In this document: positions 6,661-7,373 of the stretch, one piece after another
Layout of the letters: each line of letters starts with the position of its first letter
How positions within the stretch are numbered: the first letter of the stretch is position 1
Source of the DNA: an uncultured Bacilli bacterium
GTDB lineage: Bacteria; Bacillota_I; Bacilli_A; RF39; UBA660
Length of the DNA: 7,373 bases
Direction: 5' to 3'
Assembly (NCBI GenBank): GCA_934132925.1
Contig: CAKPAL010000037.1
Span: 1 to 7,373 of the forward strand
The notes under the pieces: generated by a model
Told to the model about the DNA's origin: nothing
Databases searched by the model: none
What the model saw: the letters and a program-made list of their open reading frames with translations, nothing else
Translations under genes and position numbers: made by a program

Positions 6661-6663
6661 AAA
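6635..6663 (-). promoter_or_regulatory. Sigma-A-type promoter of the dnaG-rpoD-trmK operon
   Basis: On the minus strand TTTACA (658-663 of the 6000s, i.e. 6658-6663) is followed after 17 bases by TATAAT (6635-6640). This is five of six matches at -35 and a perfect -10 at ideal spacing. Transcription should start near 6628, giving a leader of about 25 bases with the AAGGAAG site. Confidence 0.75.
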
Positions 6664-6691
6664 GTAATTTATTGTAATTTCAAATTATGTA

Positions 6692-6720
6692 TGTAAAAAT
6701 AGTTGAAACTATGTTATAAT
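6692..6720 (+). promoter_or_regulatory. Extended -10 promoter for queH
   Basis: TGTTATAAT (6712-6720) is an extended -10 with a perfect TATAAT (6715-6720). The -35 at 17 bases, TGTAAA (6692-6697), is poor, as is common for extended -10 promoters. Transcription would start near 6727, leaving only about 20 bases before the ATG, too short for a preQ1 riboswitch. Confidence 0.6.
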
Positions 6721-6748
6721 ATTTTTGCTTGTGTGAGGTGTGATTTTT

Positions 6749-7348
6749 ATGATTAATAATTATAGTAATATGTGTGAGGAAATATTGAATGGTATTAAGG
6801 ATAAAAAAAGATTATTATTACATAGTTGTTGCGGACCTTGTAGTAGTTATGTTATTAGTTATTTGACTAAATACTTTGATATTACTATTTTATATTATAA
6901 TCCTAATATATTTCCTTATGATGAATATTTAAAAAGAAAAGAAGAGCAAATAAAACTTATTAATGAAATTGATAAAATTAATAAGGTTGATATTATGGAC
7001 TGTGATTATGATAATGACCACTACGATGCTCTTATCAAGGGATTAGAAAATGAACCAGAACGAGGTAAAAGGTGCATGGTCTGCTACCGAATGAGAATGG
7101 AAAAAACAGCGGAAATCGCTGCTAATAATAATTTTGATTACTTTTGTACTACTCTTTCAGTTAGCCCATATAAGAATGCTATGTGGATTAATGAAATCGG
7201 TGAAGAACTTCAGGGCAAGTACAATATTAAATGGTTGTATTCTGACTTTAAGAAAAAGGATGGATATAAATCTTCCATCTTACTATCTAATAAATATAAT
7301 TTATATAGACAAAACTATTGTGGTTGTATATATTCTAAACCCCAGTAG
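6749..7348 (+). CDS. queH: Epoxyqueuosine reductase QueH
   Basis: The 199-residue protein carries the cysteine pattern of the QueH (formerly DUF208) family: 'LLLHSCCGPCSSYV' with C27, C28 and C31, 'RCMVCYRMRME' with C109 and C112, and a terminal 'QNYCGC' with C191 and C193. It also has 'YYNPNIFPYDEY' and 'TTLSVSPYKN'. QueH is the non-homologous replacement for QueG and reduces epoxyqueuosine to queuosine in tRNA, using an iron-sulfur cluster and an additional metal. The length matches the family. ATG at 6749 is chosen because GAGGTG (6735-6740) lies eight bases before it; a GTG at 6738-6740 in the same frame would overlap that site. No other queuosine gene is visible nearby. It is divergent from dnaG with its own promoter and a terminator, so it is probably a single-gene unit. 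Confidence 0.93.
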   Translation: MINNYSNMCEEILNGIKDKKRLLLHSCCGPCSSYVISYLTKYFDITILYYNPNIFPYDEYLKRKEEQIKLINEIDKINKVDIMDCDYDNDHYDALIKGLENEPERGKRCMVCYRMRMEKTAEIAANNNFDYFCTTLSVSPYKNAMWINEIGEELQGKYNIKWLYSDFKKKDGYKSSILLSNKYNLYRQNYCGCIYSKPQ

Positions 7349-7354
7349 TTTTTT
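7311..7354 (+). terminator. Terminator hairpin embedded in the 3' end of queH
   Basis: AAAACTATTGTGGTT (7311-7325) can pair with AACCCCAGTAGTTTT (7338-7352) around a 12-base loop, with one wobble and one mismatch. The second arm runs directly into TTTTTT (7349-7354). The stop TAG (7346-7348) and the codons of the last Cys-Gly-Cys motif are part of the stem. Confidence 0.65.
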
Positions 7355-7373
7355 GTTGTATTAATATATAAGC

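Noticed and set aside
6720..6749. Possible preQ1 riboswitch upstream of queH
   Set aside because: The predicted leader is about 20 bases and contains no aptamer-like fold.
7134..7364. Second plus-strand open frame overlapping queH
   Set aside because: It is out of frame with the well-supported queH, which carries all the family cysteines.

Overview
This is an AT-rich window from a low-GC Gram-positive bacterium, most likely class Bacilli. The evidence is the gene order dnaG-rpoD-trmK (the Bacillus subtilis dnaG-sigA...trmK arrangement), a SpoVID/YsxE-type spore-coat pair, strong AGGAGG-type ribosome binding sites and TTGACA/TATAAT-type promoters. Trp is encoded by TGG at conserved positions such as the WW of sigma region 2.4, so nothing points to the Mollicutes UGA=Trp code. 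All eight complete genes stop with TAA or TAG. A lineage near the uncultured gut Bacilli (RF39/Erysipelotrichia-like) would fit, but that is inference from composition and content only.

Layout. Positions 1-206 (-) hold the 5' end of a recD2 helicase gene with its own promoter. Positions 287-856 (-) hold a single-gene unit for a membrane-anchored, outward-facing protein of unknown function, with its own promoter and terminator. Positions 927-2535 (-) hold a two-gene unit: a short SpoVID-like LysM protein, then a YsxE/CotS-like degenerate kinase, with an 8-nt overlap and a terminator formed over the last stop codon. Positions 2643-3092 (+) hold a small DUF4282-like membrane protein, divergent from spoVID. 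It shares a bidirectional terminator with the convergent operon dnaG-rpoD-trmK (6603 down to 3113, -), whose three genes overlap. Positions 6749-7348 (+) hold queH, divergent from dnaG, with a terminator hairpin embedded in its last codons.

How the genes relate. DnaG primase, the housekeeping sigma factor and TrmK form a core macromolecular-synthesis operon. QueH is a step of queuosine tRNA modification and RecD2 a DNA repair helicase. SpoVID and YsxE belong to spore-coat assembly in Bacillus and are the most lineage-informative genes here. I see no CRISPR array, mobile element, rRNA, tRNA or phage gene. No gene-free stretch exceeds 300 bases. I do not see convincing evidence of an entirely new biological system. 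The best leads are the pared-down SpoVID/pseudokinase pair, the small unknown proteins, and the compact stop-codon-overlapping terminators.
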